Position numbers and translations under genes: made by a program. A DNA stretch of 64,000 nucleotides from the NCBI RefSeq assembly GCF_000803265.1, contig NW_014575407.1:124001-188000 (forward strand). The letters run 5' to 3'. The first letter of the stretch is position 1. Every line of letters begins with the position of its first letter. The notes under the pieces are model-generated. The model was not told the DNA's origin and searched no databases. It saw only the letters and a program-made list of their open reading frames with translations. The DNA is from Ordospora colligata OC4 (Eukaryota > Microsporidia > Ordosporidae). Shown one piece after another: positions 1 to 12,432 of this stretch.

Positions 1-2195
<2,195 letters not shown>

Positions 2196-2435
2196 CTAAT
2201 ATGTTTTGTTTTTATGCTTGTTTCAACAAACAAACATCACTTATACCTTGCATTCAGGTTTACAATTGTATTCTTACTCAAAATGCATAAATACCCATTA
2301 TGTTTATGCAATTGCACCCATCAGCCATTCATACATAAGAGTACCTACACTCTGTATTCAATTGGAAGCTCTTCATCCAATTGCACATCAAGCATAACTA
2401 TGCATCATATATACTAGTTCAATACCCTCAACCCA

Positions 2436-4151
2436 ATGGAACTATGCATAGGCATGTTGACTGCTGCCATACAGATAGCATTGCTGCTTGCATATAAATA
2501 CTCAACTAGGCACGCGAGATATTTAATTTATGCACCGCTCAACACAGTGTCTTTAGTATCTTACTTTATGCTGCGCAGCTTTGTCACAAGAAGTAACCTT
2601 GATGTTCGCTCAAAAGTGCTCTTGAGAATAGTGAAGCTTTATGGATGGGTTGTATTGATGTACACTACGGTCTCTGTTTCGGTTCCAGAACACGGCTACG
2701 GTATATTTGCGGTTGGAACTGCACTTCTTATCACAGACCTTATCAGGGCGTATCTTTATGAGTCATCCAAAAGAAGCTTTGAAAACAGGATACTCACAGG
2801 TAACTTCTGCGATATCCTTAAGCTTGAGAAATACATAGTGCATTCCACAGAAGGATTACCAGTAGCAGATCTTTGCACAGATATGACGATTGATCAGTAT
2901 TTTGCGAGAGGAAGGCCAAAGGCATTCGCTATTGATGAGCTATTTGCACTGTGGAGCGATCAAGGCAGAAGCGAAGAAAATGATTCAGAAAGCGATATGA
3001 AGGAAGGAGGTACAGAAGGGCAACTAAGGCATAGACGAAGGCTTAATATAACTCCAGAGATGTACGAGTACCCAAATCACTCAAGAAATAGATGCAAATG
3101 GAACCTTGAAGCGATCCAGAAAATTGATCTGACATCTGATGAAGTAATTGCTGAAAAGATGCAGGTGAGGCAGCCATGCGAGAGGATTCCAGCCACAGTT
3201 AGAGAATCTGAACCTAATGTTAATGTTAAGGATATTCTTCTTGAGATAAAAAAGAATAAAGCAAAGAAAAAGCCATGCAGACCAGGATTGATTTCTCCAA
3301 GGTCACTTGCAGTGCATTATGGAGAGGTACACTCTCAAATCATGTATAAACTGATTGCATTCAGAAGAGGAGACGAGATGAACTATGACATGTTCAAGGA
3401 GAACGGAAGACAGATTAATGGAGAGCGAGCAAACCTATTCACTACAATTGCAGACAATAAAAAGCTACTTAATGTTGTATGGGCCACGCTCTTCATCATA
3501 GAGATTGCAGTTGCATATATGATGGTGTTTATGTATATTAAAGCACAACCGCTGCTTCTTGAGCTTGCAGCTCCAATGATTGTTGTTCCTGCATTGCCTG
3601 TGATCAAGATGGCTGTTGAATCATTTCTATTCATTGTATATACACATCCATACGATCCTGGAGACCGGGTGCATATTGATGGAGAAAATATGATTGTCAG
3701 GGAAATATGTCTATTTAATACCACGCTTGAGTGCTGGGATGGAATGGTTGTTATAATACCTAATCTTGTGATACGTGAAAAGGCAATCCTAAACATTAGG
3801 AGATCTCGATCACAGCAATGGAAGCTTTCTGTGCTGGTGTCATCCAAGACATGCGATAAGAAAATAGAAATACTCAAGGATGTGATCAGGACATTTGTAA
3901 AGGAGGACAAATCGTATGTCACGGCCAGCATGAATGTTTCTGAGATCCTGGACTCGAGTTATATAAGACTTGATATAATTGTGAAGCACCTGATGAACTT
4001 CCAGAGCGGATTTTTCATGTGGAGCAACCACACTAAGTTTGTTGGCATGCTGCTTACTGCACTGCACATGCTTGATATTAGGTTCAATCCATTGGGCAAG
4101 GAGATTGCTTGGACAGGTGTTGATATGCCACTAAATACAGTTGTTTGCTAA
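2436..4151 (+). CDS. MscS-type mechanosensitive ion channel, eukaryotic subtype
   Basis: Predicted membrane channel of 571 aa that would open under membrane tension. Hydrophobic helices occupy roughly the first 120 residues and again about 345-400. They are followed at about 400-455 by the MscS beta-domain signature: HPYDPGDRVHIDGE, then VREICLFNTT and VVIIPNLVIREKAILNIRRS. The HPYDPGDRV block and the IPN loop are typical of fungal/plant-type MscS-like proteins rather than the short bacterial MscS. A charged linker (about 170-320) lies between the membrane segments. CCC ends 1 nt before the ATG. Microsporidia are known to carry MscS-like channels; I cannot tell here whether this copy is vertically inherited. 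A role in spore osmotic events is speculation. Confidence 0.85.
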   Translation: MELCIGMLTAAIQIALLLAYKYSTRHARYLIYAPLNTVSLVSYFMLRSFVTRSNLDVRSKVLLRIVKLYGWVVLMYTTVSVSVPEHGYGIFAVGTALLITDLIRAYLYESSKRSFENRILTGNFCDILKLEKYIVHSTEGLPVADLCTDMTIDQYFARGRPKAFAIDELFALWSDQGRSEENDSESDMKEGGTEGQLRHRRRLNITPEMYEYPNHSRNRCKWNLEAIQKIDLTSDEVIAEKMQVRQPCERIPATVRESEPNVNVKDILLEIKKNKAKKKPCRPGLISPRSLAVHYGEVHSQIMYKLIAFRRGDEMNYDMFKENGRQINGERANLFTTIADNKKLLNVVWATLFIIEIAVAYMMVFMYIKAQPLLLELAAPMIVVPALPVIKMAVESFLFIVYTHPYDPGDRVHIDGENMIVREICLFNTTLECWDGMVVIIPNLVIREKAILNIRRSRSQQWKLSVLVSSKTCDKKIEILKDVIRTFVKEDKSYVTASMNVSEILDSSYIRLDIIVKHLMNFQSGFFMWSNHTKFVGMLLTALHMLDIRFNPLGKEIAWTGVDMPLNTVVC

Positions 4152-4334
4152 ACTGCCAAATCAAGATACTGTGCATTAAATGATTGAGTATTTATATCTT
4201 GTGTTTGGTAATGCATTAATAAACGGAGCAATCATGCACGGATGATGCATGTGTTTTGAAGAGACTACTTTGATTCGTCGAACAAGCTGTCAGGCACCCT
4301 GCAAGGAATAAAGCACAAGCACGGAGTGCCCTGA

Positions 4335-7300
4335 ATGGAAGAATTATCAAAGACCCGAAGAAGAAAGGAAAAACTATCTAAGCCTCTACTTCCTGAGGAC
4401 ATTCCTAGGAGGGCTGAAGAAGTCAACCTGGATGTTCATGAGAGGGATGTTGAGGAGTTCCGCAATATTTTGGATATTCAACCTAAGAGTGGGGTATTTT
4501 TCTATATCCGAATTCCAGGCCTGATATGTGTGGGTGTTCTAGCAGGATACTTGATAGGAAAGTTTAACTTCAGTGTTGTAAATCTGTTTTTTGTTGGATA
4601 TGCGATTTTCTTTGTGTATGGCAGAAAGATCGAAAGATTTACTCGGAGCCTGAAGTCATTGGTTTATCATAATGCAAGGAAGGAAAAGGCAAGGAACAAT
4701 GGTGAGACTGTTGAGTGGCTGAACTACATTGCCAGGAAGATTTGGGAGGTTGCAGAGCCTGTGGTGTCTGCACAGGTGTATCAGAATGTGAATAACGAGC
4801 TTTTAAAGGTTACGCCTCCTTTTCTGAATGGATTGAGACTGACTGAGTTTACACTTGGAAGCCGCTCTCCAATTGTAGAAGGGGTTTCCTATATCAATAT
4901 GGATGGACATGCGCTTGCAGTGGAGATGGATGTTGCTTTTATACCTCTTGAAACAAGCAAGGATGTTGTGAGGTATCTTGAGGGAGGCCAGAAGAACTGG
5001 AATTCGAAGATTCAGCTATCAGCCAGGGTTGGTACAAAGAATGGAATTGGGATCAATCTCCCGATTCTTGTTAAGGAGCTATTTTTCAAGGGGAAGATTA
5101 GAATTGCAGCAAATCTATTTTCAAAGAATGTGTTTGTTAAGGATGTTGAGGTATGTCTGATGGATATGCCAGAGATTGACTTTACTCTTGTTCCTCTGAA
5201 GACAGTGGATGTGATGGATGTTCCTGGATTAAGCAGATGGATTAGGAGCATTATTGGATCGGCGCTTTCTTCCACGATTGTGAACCCGAATTCAATTGTT
5301 GTTGATGTTGACAAGATATCTAAGGATAAAGGCAAGATTATTGGGGTAGTATGTCTGCAGATCCTGGATGTTGAGAATGATGGGGATGAAAGGTTACAGG
5401 CGGAGATTGATGTTGATGGTCGCGTAGGATACCAGACAAGGTATGTTGGAGGACGTGGGATTGTGTACAACGAGCACTTTTACATTCCTATTGAGAATGT
5501 GGACTCGAAGATTGGAATATCACTGAGAAGCGAATCGAAGAATACAAGAAGAAGAAGCGGGTCGATTTTCCTGAAGAATCTGCCGCTTGGAAAGATTGAA
5601 GAGTTTTCAAGGAATGGAATGTATGATCCACGAAGGACGTTTTTCAGTAAAGCCAGACTGATAAGGGATGAGCAAACGTATTCATTTGCAAACACTAATA
5701 TGCAGTTCTACCCACTACAGGAAAAACGGAGCAATAGCGGAATAGTGAAGATGACGCTTGTTGGAATTGAGGATCTTCAAGGCAATAAGATGCCGAAGAC
5801 ATCGATGTACTCTACATTTTGCACGGTGATAGTGTCGCCAATCAACAGGGAAGAGTCGAGCATTCCGATTAGATTTATTGAGAATACGGTGAATGTAGGT
5901 GCTCTGATGATGAGTGGGATTATAGATACAAGCGGAGGGATGATTTCAGGGATTCTACCAGGACTTGAAACAACGAGTACAAGGCTGCTGCCATCTTCAA
6001 AAAGTACTTTCTATGTGTTTGAGTCGAAAAGGATATTTGCAACGAACTCACCGCTGTATAATGAAAGCTTTATGTTTTTCTGTAGGGACATACAGGTTGA
6101 TGTGGTATCGGTGTGTGTGCTGAACGACAAGACAAACGAGGTGATAGGTCGTGTATCGATTCCTGTGAAGGATATCCACTTCAACAAGAAGGAGAAGTAC
6201 AAGTTGAATGATGCGCAGAGCGGAAGGATGGAGCTAGAATTTTCGATTGACTATGTGGACATGGTTGACAAGGCAGCCAGGTTTATAGAGTACGAGAGAG
6301 TTATGAAGGTTTCTGTAGACTCAATGAGCGAGAAGGGTGTGTACTATGCAATTGTTGAAACTAATACAGACTGCTTTAGAATGGAGACATTTACATCTGT
6401 TCTACCAGTGAAGAGGGCGGTGCATGTTCCTGTGCAGAAGCACGATAGCATGAAGTTCAGGTTGTACAAGGAGACGATTAATGGAGATGTATTTATTGGA
6501 GAGGATATAATAAGCTGTAGCGATGAGAGTAGAGTAGAAGCGCTTCTGTTTGATGATCACATCAGTCTAACACTTAGGATTGAGAGTGAAGAGCTTAAGA
6601 ACTACACAGGAGCGCCGGAGGACAAAGAAGGTGTCAAGGTTATGCAGGCCAGATTCGGGAAGTTCCATGGAGCCAACAACCAAGAGATGTTTGTTGAGTT
6701 TAGAAATAAATATGGGGTGATTAAGGCATCTGGATTCACCAGAAGTGGAGAATTGAATGATGTATTTACATTTGTATCTGGAGCAGAGGAGATATATGCA
6801 ATAGTGAAGAGTGGAAACCAGTCTTCGAATAAGATAGTGGGGAAGTGCATGATTCCGAAGAGAATGCTTAATGAGAAGGTTGTTTTGAATGAGTCAGGGC
6901 TTTCTGTTGATATGGAAGTGCAGATCCAGGGATGTTCGTACAAACCTGAGTCGATGCTTAAGAAGGGATATCTTGAGGTATATATCAAGAGCGGAAAGTA
7001 TATTCGACCAGCAGTACAGGGCAGCTCTGTGGACACATATTGTAAGATCCTGATTAATGAGGCAAAGGTTTACTCTACAAAGCCTGTGCGTAGGAGCACG
7101 AATCCTGTCTTCAATGAATCATTTATTATGGAGATAGACAAGACGAAGGATGTCCTTGGGATCCAGATATGTGATTATAATGTATCTGAGCGGAACTCGC
7201 TGCTCTGCTATACGGAGTTTTCTCTGCACAACCTAGTTGAAGGCTTTAGCGAGATGGAGCTTGAGATTTTTGATGCAAAGACGTTCCGATCGATTGACTC

Positions 7301-7391
7301 CAATGTTTCTATTGGATTCAATTTCTGTACAGATCACAAGAGTCTCAGCATCAAGAAGCGAAGTGTTTTTGGGGATCTGTTTGGATTCTGA
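4335..7391 (+). CDS. tricalbin / extended-synaptotagmin-like ER-membrane tether (SMP + C2)
   Basis: Protein of 1018 aa with the architecture of tricalbins, which tether ER to plasma membrane and move lipids. A hydrophobic hairpin lies at about residues 53-96. A lipid-binding SMP domain follows at about 120-330 (FTLGSRSPIVEGVSYINMDG, then a segment ending PGLSRWIRSIIGSAL). Divergent C2-like beta-sandwich repeats make up the rest; the clearest is near the C-terminus, from about residue 878, with STNPVFNESF, a typical C2 loop. Tricalbins are about 1200-1500 aa, so this one is shortened. CCC lies 3 nt before the ATG. It converges on the EF-hand gene with a 45-bp gap. I am fairly sure of the family, less so of the number of C2 domains and whether they still bind calcium. 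Confidence 0.82.
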   Translation: MEELSKTRRRKEKLSKPLLPEDIPRRAEEVNLDVHERDVEEFRNILDIQPKSGVFFYIRIPGLICVGVLAGYLIGKFNFSVVNLFFVGYAIFFVYGRKIERFTRSLKSLVYHNARKEKARNNGETVEWLNYIARKIWEVAEPVVSAQVYQNVNNELLKVTPPFLNGLRLTEFTLGSRSPIVEGVSYINMDGHALAVEMDVAFIPLETSKDVVRYLEGGQKNWNSKIQLSARVGTKNGIGINLPILVKELFFKGKIRIAANLFSKNVFVKDVEVCLMDMPEIDFTLVPLKTVDVMDVPGLSRWIRSIIGSALSSTIVNPNSIVVDVDKISKDKGKIIGVVCLQILDVENDGDERLQAEIDVDGRVGYQTRYVGGRGIVYNEHFYIPIENVDSKIGISLRSESKNTRRRSGSIFLKNLPLGKIEEFSRNGMYDPRRTFFSKARLIRDEQTYSFANTNMQFYPLQEKRSNSGIVKMTLVGIEDLQGNKMPKTSMYSTFCTVIVSPINREESSIPIRFIENTVNVGALMMSGIIDTSGGMISGILPGLETTSTRLLPSSKSTFYVFESKRIFATNSPLYNESFMFFCRDIQVDVVSVCVLNDKTNEVIGRVSIPVKDIHFNKKEKYKLNDAQSGRMELEFSIDYVDMVDKAARFIEYERVMKVSVDSMSEKGVYYAIVETNTDCFRMETFTSVLPVKRAVHVPVQKHDSMKFRLYKETINGDVFIGEDIISCSDESRVEALLFDDHISLTLRIESEELKNYTGAPEDKEGVKVMQARFGKFHGANNQEMFVEFRNKYGVIKASGFTRSGELNDVFTFVSGAEEIYAIVKSGNQSSNKIVGKCMIPKRMLNEKVVLNESGLSVDMEVQIQGCSYKPESMLKKGYLEVYIKSGKYIRPAVQGSSVDTYCKILINEAKVYSTKPVRRSTNPVFNESFIMEIDKTKDVLGIQICDYNVSERNSLLCYTEFSLHNLVEGFSEMELEIFDAKTFRSIDSNVSIGFNFCTDHKSLSIKKRSVFGDLFGF

Positions 7392-7436
7392 GCATGTATT
7401 GGATAGTGTTGAGCATTTATTTGAGAATAAAAGAAT

Positions 7437-7850
7437 CTATTCAGTAGGTTGAGCCTGAATGAGCATTTGTTTGAGTGTATCAATGGTCATGTCTGATTCT
7501 GGAAATATCTTCATAATTGCTTGTATGTACTCAGTCCTGGGTGTAATTCCAATATTTTTGAACACATTGCGGATGTCTTCTGCATCAAGCTTGTGTTTGT
7601 TTGATTTGTTCCATATGTTGAAGACATCAGTTGTTGTTGGCTTTTTGTTAGCAAGCGACAAAAGAATGGTATTGAATTCAGTCCTTGTTATTGTTTTTGA
7701 GAAGTTTTGTGTAATATGTGCAATCTGATCGTTCGTTACATTGATGAACACCGTGTGAATAAACCACTCTAGTTCTTCAATTGTCATTTCATCTTCGTTA
7801 GCTACCATATTGTATATCTTATCTGATAAATGCGTATGTGAATCAATCAT
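7437..7850 (-). CDS. divergent EF-hand (calmodulin / myosin light-chain-like) protein
   Basis: Acidic helical protein of 137 aa, the length of a calmodulin or myosin essential light chain. The spacing of helices and of motifs such as TIEELEWFI, TRTEFNTILLSLANKK and LDAEDIRNVFKNIGITPR resembles a four-EF-hand protein. The loops lack the regular Asp/Asn/Glu ligands at positions 1, 3, 5 and 12, so calcium binding is probably lost in most or all of them. This fits a light chain that holds a myosin IQ motif, but a divergent centrin or calmodulin is also possible. CCC lies 5 nt upstream of the ATG at 7850. Confidence 0.6.
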   Translation of the reverse strand: MIDSHTHLSDKIYNMVANEDEMTIEELEWFIHTVFINVTNDQIAHITQNFSKTITRTEFNTILLSLANKKPTTTDVFNIWNKSNKHKLDAEDIRNVFKNIGITPRTEYIQAIMKIFPESDMTIDTLKQMLIQAQPTE

Positions 7851-8192
7851 TGTAAGGGCTGGATAATTAGCAGCCTGGCGTATATAGGTAATACCTGAAT
7901 ATATAAAGATACAAATATTAGTATTGAAGTGATGATAATCACAGATGATGGTGATATATCACTGATTTCATTGATACATCACTCATACTGCAATTAAATC
8001 TCGAGTCATGCATTTATGGCTTAGTCTAGTGATATACTCAAAATGCTGATATAGATTAATTAAGATAATGTATTGATCAATCACACAATCAGGATCTTGT
8101 TACATATCATATCTGTCATAAATCTATATATAGAAAATACACTTGTGTTCTTTCTGTTTTGCATTATAAATATCTGCAAGTTGTTGTTTACA
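7851..8192. other. intergenic region, AT-rich
   Basis: A 342-bp gap between two divergently transcribed genes (EF-hand to the left, putative spore-wall gene to the right). It contains repeated short words such as gatatatcactga and atatcactcat, but I see no tRNA fold and no convincing small gene. It presumably holds the promoters of both genes. Confidence 0.6.
8165..8172 (+). promoter_or_regulatory. TATA-like box upstream of the putative spore-wall gene
   Basis: TATAAATA ends 20 nt before the ATG at 8193. Microsporidian leaders are very short, so a TATA element this close to the start codon is plausible. This gene has no CCC triplet near its start, unlike most neighbours, which may mark a different (stage-specific) promoter type. 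Function is inferred from sequence only. Confidence 0.5.
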
Positions 8193-8726
8193 ATGGTTAG
8201 AAAGACACTTTACTTCATTGCGACGATTGCAAGCATTACAGCAGCAGCAACAGATGGCGGATTCTTCATTACACAAGATGTACTACAGAGGATGGCCGGA
8301 GCAGGCCCTGTGAGTGGAGTTTACACTCTGCAACAGGCAAGCAATGGCGAGCTTCTTGTCAGCAAAGACGAGGCAGTATCTGTTATACAGAATGAAGGAA
8401 TGATAGACTTTGTAACAAGCAATCCATCTGCAGTGCCTATGTACGCACCCAGTCCGACTGAGATTCAATATGCAACACAAAGTGTGAACTGGACAGAAAA
8501 GGTGAATCAATATGAAAGTCAGAACCCAAGTACAAGCACGTTTGTGCCAATTGTTGCGCCTGTGGGTGAGAAGGAAGGTGCTGCAACAAAGCCGATTGCA
8601 ACAGCCGATGCGAAGAAGGCAGTTGCTGACAAGAAGAGTGCTGTAGATACAAAGAAGAAGGGAGTGAAGAGTGGTATAGCTCTTGGTGCGCTTGGTGCAA
8701 TGGCTGTGTTCTCCATGATGCTGTAA
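8193..8726 (+). CDS. putative secreted GPI-anchored spore-wall protein, EnP2/SWP3-like
   Basis: Protein of 177 aa. The N-terminus (MVRKTLYFIATIASITAAA) is a signal peptide. The mature part is rich in Ala, Ser, Thr and Val, and a Lys/Ala-rich stretch (about 135-160) precedes a C-terminal hydrophobic tail (GIALGALGAMAVFSMML) of the kind removed during GPI attachment. This plan, and its place between CDC48 and a septin/chitin synthase block, fits the endospore-wall protein EnP2 (SWP3) of Encephalitozoon; I rely on memory for that link. The frame is open 40 codons further upstream, but the ATG at 8193 puts the signal peptide first and follows a TATA-like box. The protein would sit in the plasma membrane/endospore layer. 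Confidence 0.68.
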   Translation: MVRKTLYFIATIASITAAATDGGFFITQDVLQRMAGAGPVSGVYTLQQASNGELLVSKDEAVSVIQNEGMIDFVTSNPSAVPMYAPSPTEIQYATQSVNWTEKVNQYESQNPSTSTFVPIVAPVGEKEGAATKPIATADAKKAVADKKSAVDTKKKGVKSGIALGALGAMAVFSMML

Positions 8727-8859
8727 ATAAATTCCCCTTCAATCAAACTGTTTGTTTGTGTTTTAAGCATGCCTATGGCTGCTGAGTCTGATGTTTGAGT
8801 TACTCTCGTAATGTTTAATGCATGCACATACAAAAAATGTTTGCATGTACCCCGAACAA

Positions 8860-9258
8860 ATGGACAAGTGTGCGGATATGAAGTACACGTGGGATCAGGA
8901 ACTGAACGAGATTAGCATTCAAATGCCTATACCTGAACACTTTGATGCAAAATGTGTTGTGGTTGAGGTGATTGGAAAGAACATTGTGATTAATAATGGA
9001 CAGGAATTGGTGGTTGATGGAGAGCTTTTACATGAGGTGGATGCATCGAGTGTATGGTGGATAGCTGATGGAAGCATGATTAATGTTGGATTATCGAAAA
9101 AAAGGAATGAATGGTGGAACAGCCTGTTAGTTGGTTCTGAAGAGGTTGATGTGGAAGACCTTGCAGAAAACAGGCATGCAGACATAGACATGCTTGATCC
9201 TGAGGCAAGAGAAGTTGTTGAAAAGATGATATACAACAGCAAGGGAGATCAAAAGTAG
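8860..9258 (+). CDS. NudC-family CS-domain cochaperone
   Basis: Protein of 132 aa consisting almost only of a CS (p23-like) domain with the NudC C-terminal tail. Motifs include YTWDQELNEISIQMPIP, DGELLHEVDASSVWWIADG and EWWNSLLVGSEE, ending with DPEAREVVEKMIYNSK, which corresponds to the conserved end of NudC proteins. NudC works with Hsp90 and supports dynein/LIS1 function and beta-propeller folding. Upstream in-frame ATGs exist (for example 8845), but CCCC at 8850-8853 sits 6 nt before the ATG at 8860, so I chose that start. Human NudC is 331 aa; the N-terminal coiled coil is absent here, as in fungal NudC. Confidence 0.88.
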   Translation: MDKCADMKYTWDQELNEISIQMPIPEHFDAKCVVVEVIGKNIVINNGQELVVDGELLHEVDASSVWWIADGSMINVGLSKKRNEWWNSLLVGSEEVDVEDLAENRHADIDMLDPEAREVVEKMIYNSKGDQK

Positions 9259-9356
9259 TGGCACTGCGAGTTGATTAATTAAAGTTCTTGTGTTGGATTC
9301 TGTGTTTATGCATGAGTGATGAGCAGGTATTTGAAAAAATATATGCATGAAGGGTG

Positions 9357-12356
9357 ATGATGGAGAAGGAGATTAAGAAGATTATGGAGCAGGAGACTGC
9401 ACGAGTGAAGAGCCTGAGTTTCCACCCAAGCAAGCCAGTGCTTGTGTCTGGACATCACAGTGGATCTCTGAAGGCGTGGGATTATCAAATGAATGTTTGT
9501 ATTCATGAGTTTCTTGATCATGATGGGTCTGTGCGGGCGGTCCAATTCCATCCGCATGGAGACCTGTTTGTGAGTGGAGGAGATGACAAGGTAATTAGGA
9601 TATGGAACTACACTGAGCGACGAGTGACGAACCGATTGTATGGACATGATGATTTTGTAAGGTCTTTAGATTTCCACCCAACAAAGCCATGGATACTGAG
9701 TGCGTCTGATGATCAAACAATAATGGTGTGGAACATGATGACTGGGAAACTTCTGGCTACTGCTCGAGGGCACAGCCACTATGTGATGTGTGCAAAGTTC
9801 CTTGGGGAGGACATGATTGTGAGCGGATCGCTTGATCAATCGATCCGTATATGGGACTGTAAGGGATTGAAAGAGGGAGGCAATAAAAAGAGTACATTGC
9901 TACCTGATATTGTTGTGAAGCAGATAGTGGATGGGCATGAGCGAGGAGTGAATGCAATAGCGATTGGAGAAAGGATGTTTGTGAGTGGAGGAGATGACAG
10001 GGACATCAAGTGTTGGGAATGGACGGAGACGTCAGTGTGGGAGAAGGAAACAATGTGTTTTCATCAAGGGCCAGTGACTGGGCTATTGTGTTGTGGAAGT
10101 GGTGTTTTGAGCACTGGAGAGGATGGATTGTTTTCAATATTTGATGTCGAAAGAAGGAAATCTACTGAGTATCGGGTTGATGGACGATATTGGTGTGCGG
10201 CATCTAAAGGGAATGTGTATGCAGCAGGACATGACTCTGGACTTGAAGTATATATGTGTGTGGAGCCAAAGATTGTGTGCAAGGTAGAAGCGGGAGTATA
10301 TTATGTGAAAGAATGGAATGTGTACCTGAATGACTTTAAGACTGAGAAGGTTATTTACAAACCGAAGAAGAAAGTTGAGAGTATATATGTATCTGGTGAA
10401 TATTTGCTTGTGCGGTATGCAGATGGATTTGAGGTTGTAAAGGATGGGGAACTGATTTTATCAGAGCTAGGAGAGGCAGTTTTTGTGGAACCTGAGAGTG
10501 ATTGTGATTGTGCGATATTGGTTGTGAAGAATAAAGACGGTATTTATGAGATGAAGGTTGAAGGGGGAGAAAAGAAGAAGATTCCTGCAACAGAAGGAAA
10601 ACTGTTTAGAGGAAGTAGTGGAAGATTCTTTGTGGTGAATGAGAAGAATGTGGGCATGTATACAACGAGTGGAGTAGTGAAGAGTATTGGGGTTCCATTT
10701 AGGCCTGTGAATGTGGTTTGTTTAAAAGGACGTGTAGCGCTTATTGGGACGAATGATGTTCATGTTTGTGAGGAATCGCTTGATACAGTGAATGCAGTGA
10801 GTGAGATGGCAACAATCCAGGGAGGTTTTTTCCATGGGGATGTGTTTGTGTACTCGACGCTGAGGCATCTGAAGTATGTTTTTGAGGACAAGGGAGTGTT
10901 GAAGAGTGTTGAGAAGTGTATTTTGCCGTTTTCGTTAGAGGAGGGGAATATGGTATATTTTGTTACGGATGGAGGGATTGAGTGTATGGAGGTTGACCTG
11001 ACCGAGATTGAGTTTAAGAATGCAGTGCAACATGGAGGAGATGTGATTGGGATGATTGAGGGAGGAATGCTTCCTGGGATGGCGCCTCTATCGTATCTTG
11101 TTCGGCAGAAGAAAGGAGCGGTTGCATTACCGTACATTAAGGATGGAAGACAGCGATTTGAGCTGTGCCTTAGTGATGGGATATTGGATGAGTGCCTGAG
11201 CTATTGCATGGAGAGTGGAGATATGAGTGTCTATAGGAGGCTAGCAGAAGTAGCAGTGCGAGAATGCAGAGTAGATATTGCAGAGAAGTGTTATGAAAAC
11301 CTGAATGAGTGGAACATGCTGTTTATGCTGTATGTATGCTCTAAAGAAGTTGAAAAGATTAGGAAACTTGCAGAGAAAGCAGATGAAAGCACACGTGCGA
11401 TGGCAAGGATGTACTTGGAAGATTTGGAGTATTTTGTTGAAGCAGGTGTGATAGGCAAACAGAGGAGTGACAGATGCTCAAGAGAAAGATTTGTAGGTAT
11501 GAAAGGTGACGGATTTTCAGAAGAGAGGTCTATGAATCTCAAAGATGAAGTAAAAAATGAGTTTTTGGAAAGTGATGAACAGACACTGAAATATGAAGTA
11601 GAAGAGACTAGAGAAGAGGCTATAAAAGAAGATGGATTGAAGGCAGAAGTGATATCAGAAGGAACAGATGAGTTTGAAGATGAGAATGAAATAATGAGCG
11701 AGCAGAACGATATATGTGCAGGATTAGAGAAACTTGAGGTGAATAGTCAGGTTTTTGATGAGTCAGCACTTGGCACGCATGGTATGAATGAGGATGAAAA
11801 AAACATTGATGAGATGATGGAGAGTGGATTAGCATTGACAACTGCTGGGAAGTTCAGCAAAGCAATTGAAGAATTCCGGTTATGCATTGCTCGAATAGCG
11901 TCTGAGATGAAGAGAAACGAGAATAAGGATGTTTATTGTAGTGAGCGGCGACTGGCAGGTGCATACATATCTGGGCTTATTGTTGAAAAAGCAAGGAGAA
12001 AGATGGAGGATCCATTGGAAAGCATTGTGATGGCGGTGTATGTTGCATCTCTACCGTTAAAGAAGGAACACCACAGCCTGGCGAAGTCTACAGCGATTGC
12101 AGTATTGAGGAAGTATGGGAATTTTGGACAGGCCAAGGAGATTGCAAAGCTGCTGGGTGAAGAAGGAGAGGGTAGTAAGATTGTGAAGAAGGCGATTGAG
12201 GATGAGAATATGAGTAATGAGTATGAAATTCCTGAAGGAACGTTCTGCCATGATGTGCTTGGGATGAGGAAGAGCAGCAAGCAATGCAAGATGTGTTTTA
12301 TTGATAGCGCTGAAGAAGGAGTTTGTAGAAGTTGTGAGATTGGAGTGGTTGAGTGA
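9357..12356 (+). CDS. RET1: coatomer (COPI) alpha subunit
   Basis: Vesicle-coat subunit for Golgi-to-ER transport, 999 aa against about 1200 in yeast. The first 290 residues are WD40 repeats starting with RVKSLSFHPSKPVLVSGHHS and containing SLDFHPTKPWILSASDDQT, the hallmark of alpha-COP. A second propeller and an alpha-solenoid (about 620-700) follow. Next is a shortened acidic linker (about 700-820). The C-terminal domain ends in a Cys-rich segment (CKMCFIDSAEEGVCRSC) that resembles the alpha-COP C-terminus that binds epsilon-COP. The start is the ATG at 9357; a second in-frame ATG follows directly. A GGG triplet ends 2 nt upstream. Beta'-COP is excluded by the N-terminal sequence and the C-terminal domain. 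Confidence 0.93.
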   Translation: MMEKEIKKIMEQETARVKSLSFHPSKPVLVSGHHSGSLKAWDYQMNVCIHEFLDHDGSVRAVQFHPHGDLFVSGGDDKVIRIWNYTERRVTNRLYGHDDFVRSLDFHPTKPWILSASDDQTIMVWNMMTGKLLATARGHSHYVMCAKFLGEDMIVSGSLDQSIRIWDCKGLKEGGNKKSTLLPDIVVKQIVDGHERGVNAIAIGERMFVSGGDDRDIKCWEWTETSVWEKETMCFHQGPVTGLLCCGSGVLSTGEDGLFSIFDVERRKSTEYRVDGRYWCAASKGNVYAAGHDSGLEVYMCVEPKIVCKVEAGVYYVKEWNVYLNDFKTEKVIYKPKKKVESIYVSGEYLLVRYADGFEVVKDGELILSELGEAVFVEPESDCDCAILVVKNKDGIYEMKVEGGEKKKIPATEGKLFRGSSGRFFVVNEKNVGMYTTSGVVKSIGVPFRPVNVVCLKGRVALIGTNDVHVCEESLDTVNAVSEMATIQGGFFHGDVFVYSTLRHLKYVFEDKGVLKSVEKCILPFSLEEGNMVYFVTDGGIECMEVDLTEIEFKNAVQHGGDVIGMIEGGMLPGMAPLSYLVRQKKGAVALPYIKDGRQRFELCLSDGILDECLSYCMESGDMSVYRRLAEVAVRECRVDIAEKCYENLNEWNMLFMLYVCSKEVEKIRKLAEKADESTRAMARMYLEDLEYFVEAGVIGKQRSDRCSRERFVGMKGDGFSEERSMNLKDEVKNEFLESDEQTLKYEVEETREEAIKEDGLKAEVISEGTDEFEDENEIMSEQNDICAGLEKLEVNSQVFDESALGTHGMNEDEKNIDEMMESGLALTTAGKFSKAIEEFRLCIARIASEMKRNENKDVYCSERRLAGAYISGLIVEKARRKMEDPLESIVMAVYVASLPLKKEHHSLAKSTAIAVLRKYGNFGQAKEIAKLLGEEGEGSKIVKKAIEDENMSNEYEIPEGTFCHDVLGMRKSSKQCKMCFIDSAEEGVCRSCEIGVVE

Positions 12357-12432
12357 GTTTGAAAGAAAGCAAGCGTATACACTGAATAAATGGATTTGGA
12401 TGTTTGTGTGATTATGGATTTGAGCCCTGGAA

